A stretch of DNA of 64,000 nucleotides from Tenacibaculum sp. 190130A14a (GCF_964048965.1 NZ_OZ040189.1:2790001-2854000); one strand, 5' to 3'; numbered from the stretch's first letter, positions 32,601-47,600 are shown. Notes: generated from the letters alone by a model not told the origin. A program made the numbers and translations.

Positions 32601-35600
32601 TTCCGGTTACACTTGGTGCTGTTGTATCATCAATATTTATTGTGTGAGTTGCCGTCTCTGCATTTCCACACTCATCAGTAATAGTATAGGTTCTTGTGAT
32701 TACAATCGGACAAGTACCTGTACTTGAATCACTACTAGTTACTGTTAAGTTAGCATCCGTAGTACATGTATCTGATATTGTTAAGCCTAAACCTTCTAAA
32801 GCGGCAACGGTAGTTACGGCAGCTGGTGCTGCACTTACATCACATCCCTCTACCGTAGTAGCAGTGATACTTCCGGTTACACTTGGTGCTGTTGTATCAT
32901 CAATATTTATTGTGTGAGTTGCTGTCTCTGCATTTCCACACTCATCAGTAATGGTATAGGTTCTTGTGATTACAATCGGACAAGTACCTGTACTTGAATC
33001 ACTACTAGTTACTGTTAAGTTAGCATCCGTAGTACATGTATCTGATATTGTTAAGCCTAAACCTTCTAAAGCTGCAACGGTAGTTACGGCAGCTGGTGCT
33101 GCACTTACATCACATCCCTCTACCGTAGTAGCAGTGATACTTCCGGTTACACTTGGTGCTGTTGTATCATCAATATTTATTGTGTGAGTTGCTGTCTCTG
33201 CATTTCCACACTCATCAGTAATGGTATAGGTTCTTGTGATTACAATCGGACAAGTACCTGTACTTGAATCACTACTAGTTACTGTTAAGTTAGCATCCGT
33301 AGTACATGTATCTGATATTGTTAAGCCTAAACCTTCTAAAGCTGCAACGGTAGTTACGGCAGCTGGTGCTGCACTTACATCACATCCCTCTACCGTAGTA
33401 GCAGTGATACTTCCGGTTACACTTGGTGCTGTTGTATCATCAATATTTATCGTGTGAGTTGCTGTCTCTGCATTTCCACACTCATCAGTAATGGTATAGG
33501 TTCTTGTGATTACAATCGGACAAGTACCTGTACTTGAATCACTACTAGTTACTGTTAAGTTAGCATCCGTAGTACATGTATCTGATATTGTTAAGCCTAA
33601 ACCTTCTAAAGCGGCAACGGTAGTTACGGCAGCTGGTGCTGCACTTACATCACATCCCTCTACCGTAGTAGCAGTGATACTTCCGGTTACACTTGGTGCT
33701 GTTGTATCATCAATATTTATCGTGTGAGTTGCTGTCTCTGCATTTCCACACTCATCAGTAATGGTATAGGTTCTTGTGATTACAATCGGACAAGTACCTG
33801 TACTTGAATCACTACTAGTTACTGTTAAGTTAGCATCCGTAGTACATGTATCTGATATTGTTAAGCCTAAACCTTCTAAAGCGGCAACGGTAGTTACGGC
33901 AGCTGGTGCTGCACTTACATCACATCCCTCTACCGTAGTAGCAGTGATACTTCCGGTTACACTTGGTGCTGTTGTATCATCAATATTTATTGTGTGAGTT
34001 GCTGTCTCTGCATTTCCACACTCATCAGTAATGGTATAGGTTCTTGTGATTACAATCGGACAAGTACCTGTACTTGAATCACTACTAGTTACTGTTAAGT
34101 TAGCATCCGTAGTACATGTATCTGATATTGTTAAGCCTAAACCTTCTAAAGCGGCAACGGTAGTTACGGCAGCTGGTGCTGCACTTACATCACATCCCTC
34201 TACCGTAGTAGCAGTGATACTTCCGGTTACACTTGGTGCTGTTGTATCATCAATATTTATCGTGTGAGTTGCTGTCTCTGCATTTCCACACTCATCAGTA
34301 ATAGTATAGGTTCTTGTGATTACAATCGGACAAGTACCTGTACTTGAATCACTACTAGTTACTGTTAAGTTAGCATCCGTAGTACATGTATCTGATATTG
34401 TTAAGCCTAAACCTTCTAAAGCGGCAACGGTAGTTACGGCAGCTGGTGCTGCACTTACATCACATCCCTCTACCGTAGTAGCAGTGATACTTCCGGTTAC
34501 ACTTGGTGCTGTTGTATCATCAATATTTATCGTGTGAGTTGCTGTCTCTGCATTTCCACACTCATCAGTAATGGTATAGGTTCTTGTGATTACAATCGGA
34601 CAAGTACCTGTACTTGAATCACTACTTGTTACTGTTAAGTTAGCATCCGTAGTACATGTATCTGATATTGTTAAGCCTAAACCTTCTAAAGCTGCAACGG
34701 TAGTTACGGCAGCTGGTGCTGCACTTACATCACATCCCTCTACCGTAGTAGCAGTGATACTTCCGGTTACACTTGGTGCTGTTGTATCATCAATATTTAT
34801 CGTGTGAGTTGCTGTCTCTGCATTTCCACACTCATCAGTAATAGTATAGGTTCTTGTGATTACAATCGGACAAGTACCTGTACTTGAATCACTACTAGTT
34901 ACTGTTAAGTTAGCATCCGTAGTACATGTATCTGATATTGTTAAGCCTAAACCTTCTAAAGCGGCAACGGTAGTTACGGCAGCTGGTGCTGCACTTACAT
35001 CACATCCCTCTACCGTAGTAGCAGTGATACTTCCGGTTACACTTGGTGCTGTTGTATCATCAATATTTATTGTGTGAGTTGCTGTCTCTGCATTTCCACA
35101 CTCATCAGTAATGGTATAGGTTCTTGTGATTACAATCGGACAAGTACCTGTACTTGAATCACTACTAGTTACTGTTAAGTTAGCATCCGTAGTACATGTA
35201 TCTGATATTGTTAAGCCTAAACCTTCTAAAGCGGCAACGGTAGTTACGGCAGCTGGTGCTGCACTTACATCACATCCCTCTACCGTAGTAGCAGTGATAC
35301 TTCCGGTTACACTTGGTGCTGTTGTATCATCAATATTTATCGTGTGAGTTGCTGTCTCTGCATTTCCACACTCATCAGTAATGGTATAGGTTCTTGTGAT
35401 TACAATCGGACAAGTACCTGTACTTGAATCACTACTAGTTACTGTTAAGTTAGCATCCGTAGTACATGTATCTGATATTGTTAAGCCTAAACCTTCTAAA
35501 GCTGCAACGGTAGTTACGGCAGCTGGTGCTGCACTTACATCACATCCCTCTACCGTAGTAGCAGTGATACTTCCGGTTACACTTGGTGCTGTTGTATCAT

Positions 35601-38600
35601 CAATATTTATTGTGTGAGTTGCTGTCTCTGCATTTCCACACTCATCAGTAATAGTATAGGTTCTTGTGATTACAATCGGACAAGTACCTGTACTTGAATC
35701 ACTACTAGTTACTGTTAAGTTAGCATCCGTAGTACATGTATCTGATATTGTTAAGCCTAAACCTTCTAAAGCGGCAACGGTAGTTACGGCAGCTGGTGCT
35801 GCACTTACATCACATCCCTCTACCGTAGTAGCAGTGATACTTCCGGTTACACTTGGTGCTGTTGTATCATCAATATTTATTGTGTGAGTTGCTGTCTCTG
35901 CATTTCCACACTCATCAGTAATGGTATAGGTTCTTGTGATTACAATCGGACAAGTACCTGTACTTGAATCACTACTAGTTACTGTTAAGTTAGCATCCGT
36001 AGTACATGTATCTGATATTGTTAAGCCTAAACCTTCTAAAGCGGCAACGGTAGTTACCGCAGCTGGTGCTGCACTTACATCACATCCCTCTACCGTAGTA
36101 GCAGTGATACTTCCGGTTACACTTGGTGCTGTTGTATCATCAATATTTATTGTGTGAGTTGCTGTCTCTGCATTTCCACACTCATCAGTAATAGTATAGG
36201 TTCTTGTGATTACAATCGGACAAGTACCTGTACTTGAATCACTACTAGTTACTGTTAAGTTAGCATCCGTAGTACATGTATCTGATATTGTTAAGCCTAA
36301 ACCTTCTAAAGCGGCAACGGTAGTTACGGCAGCTGGTGCTGCACTTACATCACATCCCTCTACCGTAGTAGCAGTGATACTTCCGGTTACACTTGGTGCT
36401 GTTGTATCATCAATATTTATTGTGTGAGTTGCTGTCTCTGCATTTCCACACTCATCAGTAATGGTATAGGTTCTTGTGATTACAATCGGACAAGTACCTG
36501 TACTTGAATCACTACTAGTTACTGTTAAGTTAGCATCCGTAGTACATGTATCTGATATTGTTAAGCCTAAACCTTCTAAAGCTGCAACGGTAGTTACGGC
36601 AGCTGGTGCTGCACTTACATCACATCCCTCTACCGTAGTAGCAGTGATACTTCCGGTTACACTTGGTGCTGTTGTATCATCAATATTTATCGTGTGAGTT
36701 GCTGTCTCTGCATTTCCACACTCATCAGTAATGGTATAGGTTCTTGTGATTACAATCGGACAAGTACCTGTACTTGAATCACTACTAGTTACTGTTAAGT
36801 TAGCATCCGTAGTACATGTATCTGATATTGTTAAGCCTAAACCTTCTAAAGCTGCAACGGTAGTTACGGCAGCTGGTGCTGCACTTACATCACATCCCTC
36901 TACCGTAGTAGCAGTGATACTTCCGGTTACACTTGGTGCTGTTGTATCATCAATATTTATTGTGTGAGTTGCTGTCTCTGCATTTCCACACTCATCAGTA
37001 ATGGTATAGGTTCTTGTGATTACAATCGGACAAGTACCTGTACTTGAATCACTACTAGTTACTGTTAAGTTAGCATCCGTAGTACATGTATCTGATATTG
37101 TTAAGCCTAAACCTTCTAAAGCGGCAACGGTAGTTACGGCAGCTGGTGCTGCACTTACATCACATCCCTCTACCGTAGTAGCAGTGATACTTCCGGTTAC
37201 ACTTGGTGCTGTTGTATCATCAATATTTATTGTGTGAGTTGCTGTCTCTGCATTTCCACACTCATCAGTAATAGTATAGGTTCTTGTGATTACAATCGGA
37301 CAAGTACCTGTACTTGAATCACTACTAGTTACTGTTAAGTTAGCATCCGTAGTACATGTATCTGATATTGTTAAGCCTAAACCTTCTAAAGCGGCAACGG
37401 TAGTTACGGCAGCTGGTGCTGCACTTACATCACATCCCTCTACCGTAGTAGCAGTGATACTTCCGGTTACACTTGGTGCTGTTGTATCATCAATATTTAT
37501 TGTGTGAGTTGCTGTCTCTGCATTTCCACACTCATCAGTAATGGTATAGGTTCTTGTGATTACAATCGGACAAGTACCTGTACTTGAATCACTACTTGTT
37601 ACTGTTAAGTTAGCATCCGTAGTACATGTATCTGATATTGTTAAGCCTAAACCTTCTAAAGCTGCAACGGTAGTTACGGCAGCTGGTGCTGCACTTACAT
37701 CACATCCCTCTACCGTAGTAGCAGTGATACTTCCGGTTACACTTGGTGCTGTTGTATCATCAATATTTATTGTGTGAGTTGCTGTCTCTGCATTTCCACA
37801 CTCATCAGTAATAGTATAGGTTCTTGTGATTACAATCGGACAAGTACCTGTACTTGAATCACTACTAGTTACTGTTAAGTTAGCATCCGTAGTACATGTA
37901 TCTGATATTGTTAAGCCTAAACCTTCTAAAGCTGCAACGGTAGTTACGGCAGCTGGTGCTGCACTTACATCACATCCCTCTACCGTAGTAGCAGTGATAC
38001 TTCCGGTTACACTTGGTGCTGTTGTATCATCAATATTTATTGTGTGAGTTGCCGTCTCTGCATTTCCACACTCATCAGTAATAGTATAGGTTCTTGTGAT
38101 TACAATCGGACAAGTACCTGTACTTGAATCACTACTAGTTACTGTTAAGTTAGCATCCGTAGTACATGTATCTGATATTGTTAAGCCTAAACCTTCTAAA
38201 GCGGCAACGGTAGTTACGGCAGCTGGTGCTGCACTTACATCACATCCCTCTACCGTAGTAGCAGTGATACTTCCGGTTACACTTGGTGCTGTTGTATCAT
38301 CAATATTTATTGTGTGAGTTGCTGTCTCTGCATTTCCACACTCATCAGTAATGGTATAGGTTCTTGTGATTACAATCGGACAAGTACCTGTACTTGAATC
38401 ACTACTTGTTACTGTTAAGTTAGCATCCGTAGTACATGTATCTGATATTGTTAAGCCTAAACCTTCTAAAGCGGCAACGGTAGTTACGGCAGCTGGTGCT
38501 GCACTTACATCACATCCCTCTACCGTAGTAGCAGTGATACTTCCGGTTACACTTGGTGCTGTTGTATCATCAATATTTATTGTGTGAGTTGCTGTCTCTG

Positions 38601-41600
38601 CATTTCCACACTCATCAGTAATGGTATAGGTTCTTGTGATTACAATCGGACAAGTACCTGTACTTGAATCACTACTAGTTACTGTTAAGTTAGCATCCGT
38701 AGTACATGTATCTGATATTGTTAAGCCTAAACCTTCTAAAGCGGCAACGGTAGTTACGGCAGCTGGTGCTGCACTTACATCACATCCCTCTACCGTAGTA
38801 GCAGTGATACTTCCGGTTACACTTGGTGCTGTTGTATCATCAATATTTATTGTGTGAGTTGCTGTCTCTGCATTTCCACACTCATCAGTAATGGTATAGG
38901 TTCTTGTGATTACAATCGGACAAGTACCTGTACTTGAATCACTACTAGTTACTGTTAAGTTAGCATCCGTAGTACATGTATCTGATATTGTTAAGCCTAA
39001 ACCTTCTAAAGCTGCAACGGTAGTTACGGCAGCTGGTGCTGCACTTACATCACATCCCTCTACCGTAGTAGCAGTGATACTTCCGGTTACACTTGGTGCT
39101 GTTGTATCATCAATATTTATCGTGTGAGTTGCTGTCTCTGCATTTCCACACTCATCAGTAATGGTATAGGTTCTTGTGATTACAATCGGACAAGTACCTG
39201 TACTTGAATCACTACTAGTTACTGTTAAGTTAGCATCCGTAGTACATGTATCTGATATTGTTAAGCCTAAACCTTCTAAAGCGGCAACGGTAGTTACGGC
39301 AGCTGGTGCTGCACTTACATCACATCCCTCTACCGTAGTAGCAGTGATACTTCCGGTTACACTTGGTGCTGTTGTATCATCAATATTTATTGTGTGAGTT
39401 GCTGTCTCTGCATTTCCACACTCATCAGTAATGGTATAGGTTCTTGTGATTACAATCGGACAAGTACCTGTACTTGAATCACTACTAGTTACTGTTAAGT
39501 TAGCATCCGTAGTACATGTATCTGATATTGTTAAGCCTAAACCTTCTAAAGCTGCAACGGTAGTTACGGCAGCTGGTGCTGCACTTACATCACATCCCTC
39601 TACCGTAGTAGCAGTGATACTTCCGGTTACACTTGGTGCTGTTGTATCATCAATATTTATCGTGTGAGTTGCTGTCTCTGCATTTCCACACTCATCAGTA
39701 ATGGTATAGGTTCTTGTGATTACAATCGGACAAGTACCTGTACTTGAATCACTACTAGTTACTGTTAAGTTAGCATCCGTAGTACATGTATCTGATATTG
39801 TTAAGCCTAAACCTTCTAAAGCTGCAACGGTAGTTACGGCAGCTGGTGCTGCACTTACATCACATCCCTCTACCGTAGTAGCAGTGATACTTCCGGTTAC
39901 ACTTGGTGCTGTTGTATCATCAATATTTATTGTGTGAGTTGCCGTCTCTGCATTTCCACACTCATCAGTAATAGTATAGGTTCTTGTGATTACAATCGGA
40001 CAAGTACCTGTACTTGAATCACTACTAGTTACTGTTAAGTTAGCATCCGTAGTACATGTATCTGATATTGTTAAGCCTAAACCTTCTAAAGCTGCAACGG
40101 TAGTTACGGCAGCTGGTGCTGCACTTACATCACATCCCTCTACCGTAGTAGCAGTGATACTTCCGGTTACACTTGGTGCTGTTGTATCATCAATATTTAT
40201 TGTGTGAGTTGCCGTCTCTGCATTTCCACACTCATCAGTAATGGTATAGGTTCTTGTGATTACAATCGGACAAGTACCTGTACTTGAATCACTACTAGTT
40301 ACTGTTAAGTTAGCATCCGTAGTACATGTATCTGATATTGTTAAGCCTAAACCTTCTAAAGCGGCAACGGTAGTTACGGCAGCTGGTGCTGCACTTACAT
40401 CACATCCCTCTACCGTAGTAGCAGTGATACTTCCGGTTACACTTGGTGCTGTTGTATCATCAATATTTATTGTGTGAGTTGCCGTCTCTGCATTTCCACA
40501 CTCATCAGTAATAGTATAGGTTCTTGTGATTACAATCGGACAAGTACCTGTACTTGAATCACTACTAGTTACTGTTAAGTTAGCATCCGTAGTACATGTA
40601 TCTGATATTGTTAAGCCTAAACCTTCTAAAGCGGCAACGGTAGTTACGGCAGCTGGTGCTGCACTTACATCACATCCCTCTACCGTAGTAGCAGTGATAC
40701 TTCCGGTTACACTTGGTGCTGTTGTATCATCAATATTTATTGTGTGAGTTGCTGTCTCTGCATTTCCACACTCATCAGTAATGGTATAGGTTCTTGTGAT
40801 TACAATCGGACAAGTACCTGTACTTGAATCACTACTAGTTACTGTTAAGTTAGCATCCGTAGTACATGTATCTGATATTGTTAAGCCTAAACCTTCTAAA
40901 GCTGCAACGGTAGTTACGGCAGCTGGTGCTGCACTTACATCACATCCCTCTACCGTAGTAGCAGTGATACTTCCGGTTACACTTGGTGCTGTTGTATCAT
41001 CAATATTTATTGTGTGAGTTGCTGTCTCTGCATTTCCACACTCATCAGTAATGGTATAGGTTCTTGTGATTACAATCGGACAAGTACCTGTACTTGAATC
41101 ACTACTAGTTACTGTTAAGTTAGCATCCGTAGTACATGTATCTGATATTGTTAAGCCTAAACCTTCTAAAGCTGCAACGGTAGTTACGGCAGCTGGTGCT
41201 GCACTTACATCACATCCCTCTACCGTAGTAGCAGTGATACTTCCGGTTACACTTGGTGCTGTTGTATCATCAATATTTATCGTGTGAGTTGCTGTCTCTG
41301 CATTTCCACACTCATCAGTAATAGTATAGGTTCTTGTGATTACAATCGGACAAGTACCTGTACTTGAATCACTACTAGTTACTGTTAAGTTAGCATCCGT
41401 AGTACATGTATCTGATATTGTTAAGCCTAAACCTTCTAAAGCGGCAACGGTAGTTACGGCAGCTGGTGCTGCACTTACATCACATCCCTCTACCGTAGTA
41501 GCAGTGATACTTCCGGTTACACTTGGTGCTGTTGTATCATCAATATTTATTGTGTGAGTTGCTGTCTCTGCATTTCCACACTCATCAGTAATAGTATAGG

Positions 41601-44600
41601 TTCTTGTGATTACAATCGGACAAGTACCTGTACTTGAATCACTACTAGTTACTGTTAAGTTAGCATCCGTAGTACATGTATCTGATATTGTTAAGCCTAA
41701 ACCTTCTAAAGCGGCAACGGTAGTTACGGCAGCTGGTGCTGCACTTACATCACATCCCTCTACCGTAGTAGCAGTGATACTTCCGGTTACACTTGGTGCT
41801 GTTGTATCATCAATATTTATTGTGTGAGTTGCTGTCTCTGCATTTCCACACTCATCAGTAATGGTATAGGTTCTTGTGATTACAATCGGACAAGTACCTG
41901 TACTTGAATCACTACTTGTTACTGTTAAGTTAGCATCCGTAGTACATGTATCTGATATTGTTAAGCCTAAACCTTCTAAAGCTGCAACGGTAGTTACGGC
42001 AGCTGGTGCTGCACTTACATCACATCCCTCTACCGTAGTAGCAGTGATACTTCCGGTTACACTTGGTGCTGTTGTATCATCAATATTTATTGTGTGAGTT
42101 GCTGTCTCTGCATTTCCACACTCATCAGTAATAGTATAGGTTCTTGTGATTACAATCGGACAAGTACCTGTACTTGAATCACTACTAGTTACTGTTAAGT
42201 TAGCATCCGTAGTACATGTATCTGATATTGTTAAGCCTAAACCTTCTAAAGCGGCAACGGTAGTTACGGCAGCTGGTGCTGCACTTACATCACATCCCTC
42301 TACCGTAGTAGCAGTGATACTTCCGGTTACACTTGGTGCTGTTGTATCATCAATATTTATTGTGTGAGTTGCCGTCTCTGCATTTCCACACTCATCAGTA
42401 ATAGTATAGGTTCTTGTGATTACAATCGGACAAGTACCTGTACTTGAATCACTACTAGTTACTGTTAAGTTAGCATCCGTAGTACATGTATCTGATATTG
42501 TTAAGCCTAAACCTTCTAAAGCTGCAACGGTAGTTACGGCAGCTGGTGCTGCACTTACATCACATCCCTCTACCGTAGTAGCAGTGATACTTCCGGTTAC
42601 ACTTGGTGCTGTTGTATCATCAATATTTATTGTGTGAGTTGCTGTCTCTGCATTTCCACACTCATCAGTAATGGTATAGGTTCTTGTGATTACAATCGGA
42701 CAAGTACCTGTACTTGAATCACTACTTGTTACTGTTAAGTTAGCATCCGTAGTACATGTATCTGATATTGTTAAGCCTAAACCTTCTAAAGCGGCAACGG
42801 TAGTTACGGCAGCTGGTGCTGCACTTACATCACATCCCTCTACCGTAGTAGCAGTGATACTTCCGGTTACACTTGGTGCTGTTGTATCATCAATATTTAT
42901 TGTGTGAGTTGCTGTCTCTGCATTTCCACACTCATCAGTAATGGTATAGGTTCTTGTGATTACAATCGGACAAGTACCTGTACTTGAATCACTACTAGTT
43001 ACTGTTAAGTTAGCATCCGTAGTACATGTATCTGATATTGTTAAGCCTAAACCTTCTAAAGCGGCAACGGTAGTTACGGCAGCTGGTGCTGCACTTACAT
43101 CACATCCCTCTACCGTAGTAGCAGTGATACTTCCGGTTACACTTGGTGCTGTTGTATCATCAATATTTATCGTGTGAGTTGCTGTCTCTGCATTTCCACA
43201 CTCATCAGTAATGGTATAGGTTCTTGTGATTACAATCGGACAAGTACCTGTACTTGAATCACTACTTGTTACTGTTAAGTTAGCATCCGTAGTACATGTA
43301 TCTGATATTGTTAAGCCTAAACCTTCTAAAGCTGCAACGGTAGTTACGGCAGCTGGTGCTGCACTTACATCACATCCCTCTACCGTAGTAGCAGTGATAC
43401 TTCCGGTTACACTTGGTGCTGTTGTATCATCAATATTTATTGTGTGAGTTGCTGTCTCTGCATTTCCACACTCATCAGTAATGGTATAGGTTCTTGTGAT
43501 TACAATCGGACAAGTACCTGTACTTGAATCACTACTAGTTACTGTTAAGTTAGCATCCGTAGTACATGTATCTGATATTGTTAAGCCTAAACCTTCTAAA
43601 GCGGCAACGGTAGTTACGGCAGCTGGTGCTGCACTTACATCACATCCCTCTACCGTAGTAGCAGTGATACTTCCGGTTACACTTGGTGCTGTTGTATCAT
43701 CAATATTTATTGTGTGAGTTGCCGTCTCTGCATTTCCACACTCATCAGTAATAGTATAGGTTCTTGTGATTACAATCGGACAAGTACCTGTACTTGAATC
43801 ACTACTTGTTACTGTTAAGTTAGCATCCGTAGTACATGTATCTGATATTGTTAAGCCTAAACCTTCTAAAGCGGCAACGGTAGTTACGGCAGCTGGTGCT
43901 GCACTTACATCACATCCCTCTACCGTAGTAGCAGTGATACTTCCGGTTACACTTGGTGCTGTTGTATCATCAATATTTATTGTGTGAGTTGCTGTCTCTG
44001 CATTTCCACACTCATCAGTAATGGTATAGGTTCTTGTGATTACAATCGGACAAGTACCTGTACTTGAATCACTACTAGTTACTGTTAAGTTAGCATCCGT
44101 AGTACATGTATCTGATATTGTTAAGCCTAAACCTTCTAAAGCTGCAACGGTAGTTACGGCAGCTGGTGCTGCACTTACATCACATCCCTCTACCGTAGTA
44201 GCAGTGATACTTCCGGTTACACTTGGTGCTGTTGTATCATCAATATTTATTGTGTGAGTTGCTGTCTCTGCATTTCCACACTCATCAGTAATGGTATAGG
44301 TTCTTGTGATTACAATCGGACAAGTACCTGTACTTGAATCACTACTAGTTACTGTTAAGTTAGCATCCGTAGTACATGTATCTGATATTGTTAAGCCTAA
44401 ACCTTCTAAAGCTGCAACGGTAGTTACGGCAGCTGGTGCTGCACTTACATCACATCCCTCTACCGTAGTAGCAGTGATACTTCCGGTTACACTTGGTGCT
44501 GTTGTATCATCAATATTTATCGTGTGAGTTGCTGTCTCTGCATTTCCACACTCATCAGTAATAGTATAGGTTCTTGTGATTACAATCGGACAAGTACCTG

Positions 44601-47600
44601 TACTTGAATCACTACTAGTTACTGTTAAGTTAGCATCCGTAGTACATGTATCTGATATTGTTAAGCCTAAACCTTCTAAAGCGGCAACGGTAGTTACGGC
44701 AGCTGGTGCTGCACTTACATCACATCCCTCTACCGTAGTAGCAGTGATACTTCCGGTTACACTTGGTGCTGTTGTATCATCAATATTTATTGTGTGAGTT
44801 GCTGTCTCTGCATTTCCACACTCATCAGTAATGGTATAGGTTCTTGTGATTACAATCGGACAAGTACCTGTACTTGAATCACTACTTGTTACTGTTAAGT
44901 TAGCATCCGTAGTACATGTATCTGATATTGTTAAGCCTAAACCTTCTAAAGCTGCAACGGTAGTTACGGCAGCTGGTGCTGCACTTACATCACATCCCTC
45001 TACCGTAGTAGCAGTGATACTTCCGGTTACACTTGGTGCTGTTGTATCATCAATATTTATTGTGTGAGTTGCTGTCTCTGCATTTCCACACTCATCAGTA
45101 ATAGTATAGGTTCTTGTGATTACAATCGGACAAGTACCTGTACTTGAATCACTACTAGTTACTGTTAAGTTAGCATCCGTAGTACATGTATCTGATATTG
45201 TTAAGCCTAAACCTTCTAAAGCTGCAACGGTAGTTACGGCAGCTGGTGCTGCACTTACATCACATCCCTCTACCGTAGTAGCAGTGATACTTCCGGTTAC
45301 ACTTGGTGCTGTTGTATCATCAATATTTATTGTGTGAGTTGCTGTCTCTGCATTTCCACACTCATCAGTAATGGTATAGGTTCTTGTGATTACAATCGGA
45401 CAAGTACCTGTACTTGAATCACTACTTGTTACTGTTAAGTTAGCATCCGTAGTACATGTATCTGATATTGTTAAGCCTAAACCTTCTAAAGCGGCAACGG
45501 TAGTTACGGCAGCTGGTGCTGCACTTACATCACATCCCTCTACCGTAGTAGCAGTGATACTTCCGGTTACACTTGGTGCTGTTGTATCATCAATATTTAT
45601 TGTGTGAGTTGCTGTCTCTGCATTTCCACACTCATCAGTAATGGTATAGGTTCTTGTGATTACAATCGGACAAGTACCTGTACTTGAATCACTACTTGTT
45701 ACTGTTAAGTTAGCATCCGTAGTACATGTATCTGATATTGTTAAGCCTAAACCTTCTAAAGCTGCAACGGTAGTTACGGCAGCTGGTGCTGCACTTACAT
45801 CACATCCCTCTACCGTAGTAGCAGTGATACTTCCGGTTACACTTGGTGCTGTTGTATCATCAATATTTATTGTGTGAGTTGCTGTCTCTGCATTTCCACA
45901 CTCATCAGTAATGGTATAGGTTCTTGTGATTACAATCGGACAAGTACCTGTACTTGAATCACTACTTGTTACTGTTAAGTTAGCATCCGTAGTACATGTA
46001 TCTGATATTGTTAAGCCTAAACCTTCTAAAGCTGCAACGGTAGTTACGGCAGCTGGTGCTGCACTTACATCACATCCCTCTACCGTAGTAGCAGTGATAC
46101 TTCCGGTTACACTTGGTGCTGTTGTATCATCAATATTTATTGTGTGAGTTGCTGTCTCTGCATTTCCACACTCATCAGTAATGGTATAGGTTCTTGTGAT
46201 TACAATCGGACAAGTACCTGTACTTGAATCACTACTAGTTACTGTTAAGTTAGCATCCGTAGTACATGTATCTGATATTGTTAAGCCTAAACCTTCTAAA
46301 GCGGCAACGGTAGTTACGGCAGCTGGTGCTGCACTTACATCACATCCCTCTACCGTAGTAGCAGTGATACTTCCGGTTACACTTGGTGCTGTTGTATCAT
46401 CAATATTTATTGTGTGAGTTGCTGTCTCTGCATTTCCACACTCATCAGTAATGGTATAGGTTCTTGTGATTACAATCGGACAAGTACCTGTACTTGAATC
46501 ACTACTAGTTACTGTTAAGTTAGCATCCGTAGTACATGTATCTGATATTGTTAAGCCTAAACCTTCTAAAGCGGCAACGGTAGTTACGGCAGCTGGTGCT
46601 GCACTTACATCACATCCCTCTACCGTAGTAGCAGTGATACTTCCGGTTACACTTGGTGCTGTTGTATCATCAATATTTATTGTGTGAGTTGCTGTCTCTG
46701 CATTTCCACACTCATCAGTAATGGTATAGGTTCTTGTGATTACAATCGGACAAGTACCTGTACTTGAATCACTACTAGTTACTGTTAAGTTAGCATCCGT
46801 AGTACATGTATCTGATATTGTTAAGCCTAAACCTTCTAAAGCTGCAACGGTAGTTACGGCAGCTGGTGCTGCACTTACATCACATCCCTCTACCGTAGTA
46901 GCAGTGATACTTCCGGTTACACTTGGTGCTGTTGTATCATCAATATTTATCGTGTGAGTTGCTGTCTCTGCATTTCCACACTCATCAGTAATGGTATAGG
47001 TTCTTGTGATTACAATCGGACAAGTACCTGTACTTGAATCACTACTAGTTACTGTTAAGTTAGCATCCGTAGTACATGTATCTGATATTGTTAAGCCTAA
47101 ACCTTCTAAAGCTGCAACGGTAGTTACCGCAGCTGGTGCTGCACTTACATCACATCCCTCTACCGTAGTAGCAGTGATACTTCCGGTTACACTTGGTGCT
47201 GTTGTATCATCAATATTAATTGTGTGAACAACATTTGCACTATTACCTGAATCATCAGTAATAGTATAGGTTCTTGTGATTACAATCGGACAAGTACCTG
47301 TACTTGAATCACTACTGCTTACTGTTAAACTTGTATCACAAGCATCATTAATCGAAGTTACTCCTAATGCAATAATACCAGCTACATCTGTAGCTGCTGC
47401 TGGTGCTGCACTTACATCACATCCCTCTACCGTGGTAGCGGTGATACTTCCTGTTACTACAGGATCAGTTGTATCTTCAACCGTTACCGTAATTGTTCCT
47501 GTTGGTGAACTCTCACAAGTAACACCATTTTGTAATGCTAATGTAGTTCTTCTAAATAATGTAGTAACAGATAATGCTCCGGAGTCATAAGTAGATGTAG

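Noticed and set aside
22630..47199. Regularly spaced repeats suggestive of a CRISPR array
   Set aside because: The period is 270 bp with no unique spacers, and the whole stretch is one open protein frame.
19886..47590. More than 90 plus-strand frames of about 73-104 codons repeated every 270 or 285 bp
   Set aside because: They are antisense shadows of the adhesin repeats, repeat exactly with the array, start with GTG or ATG by chance and have no independent features.
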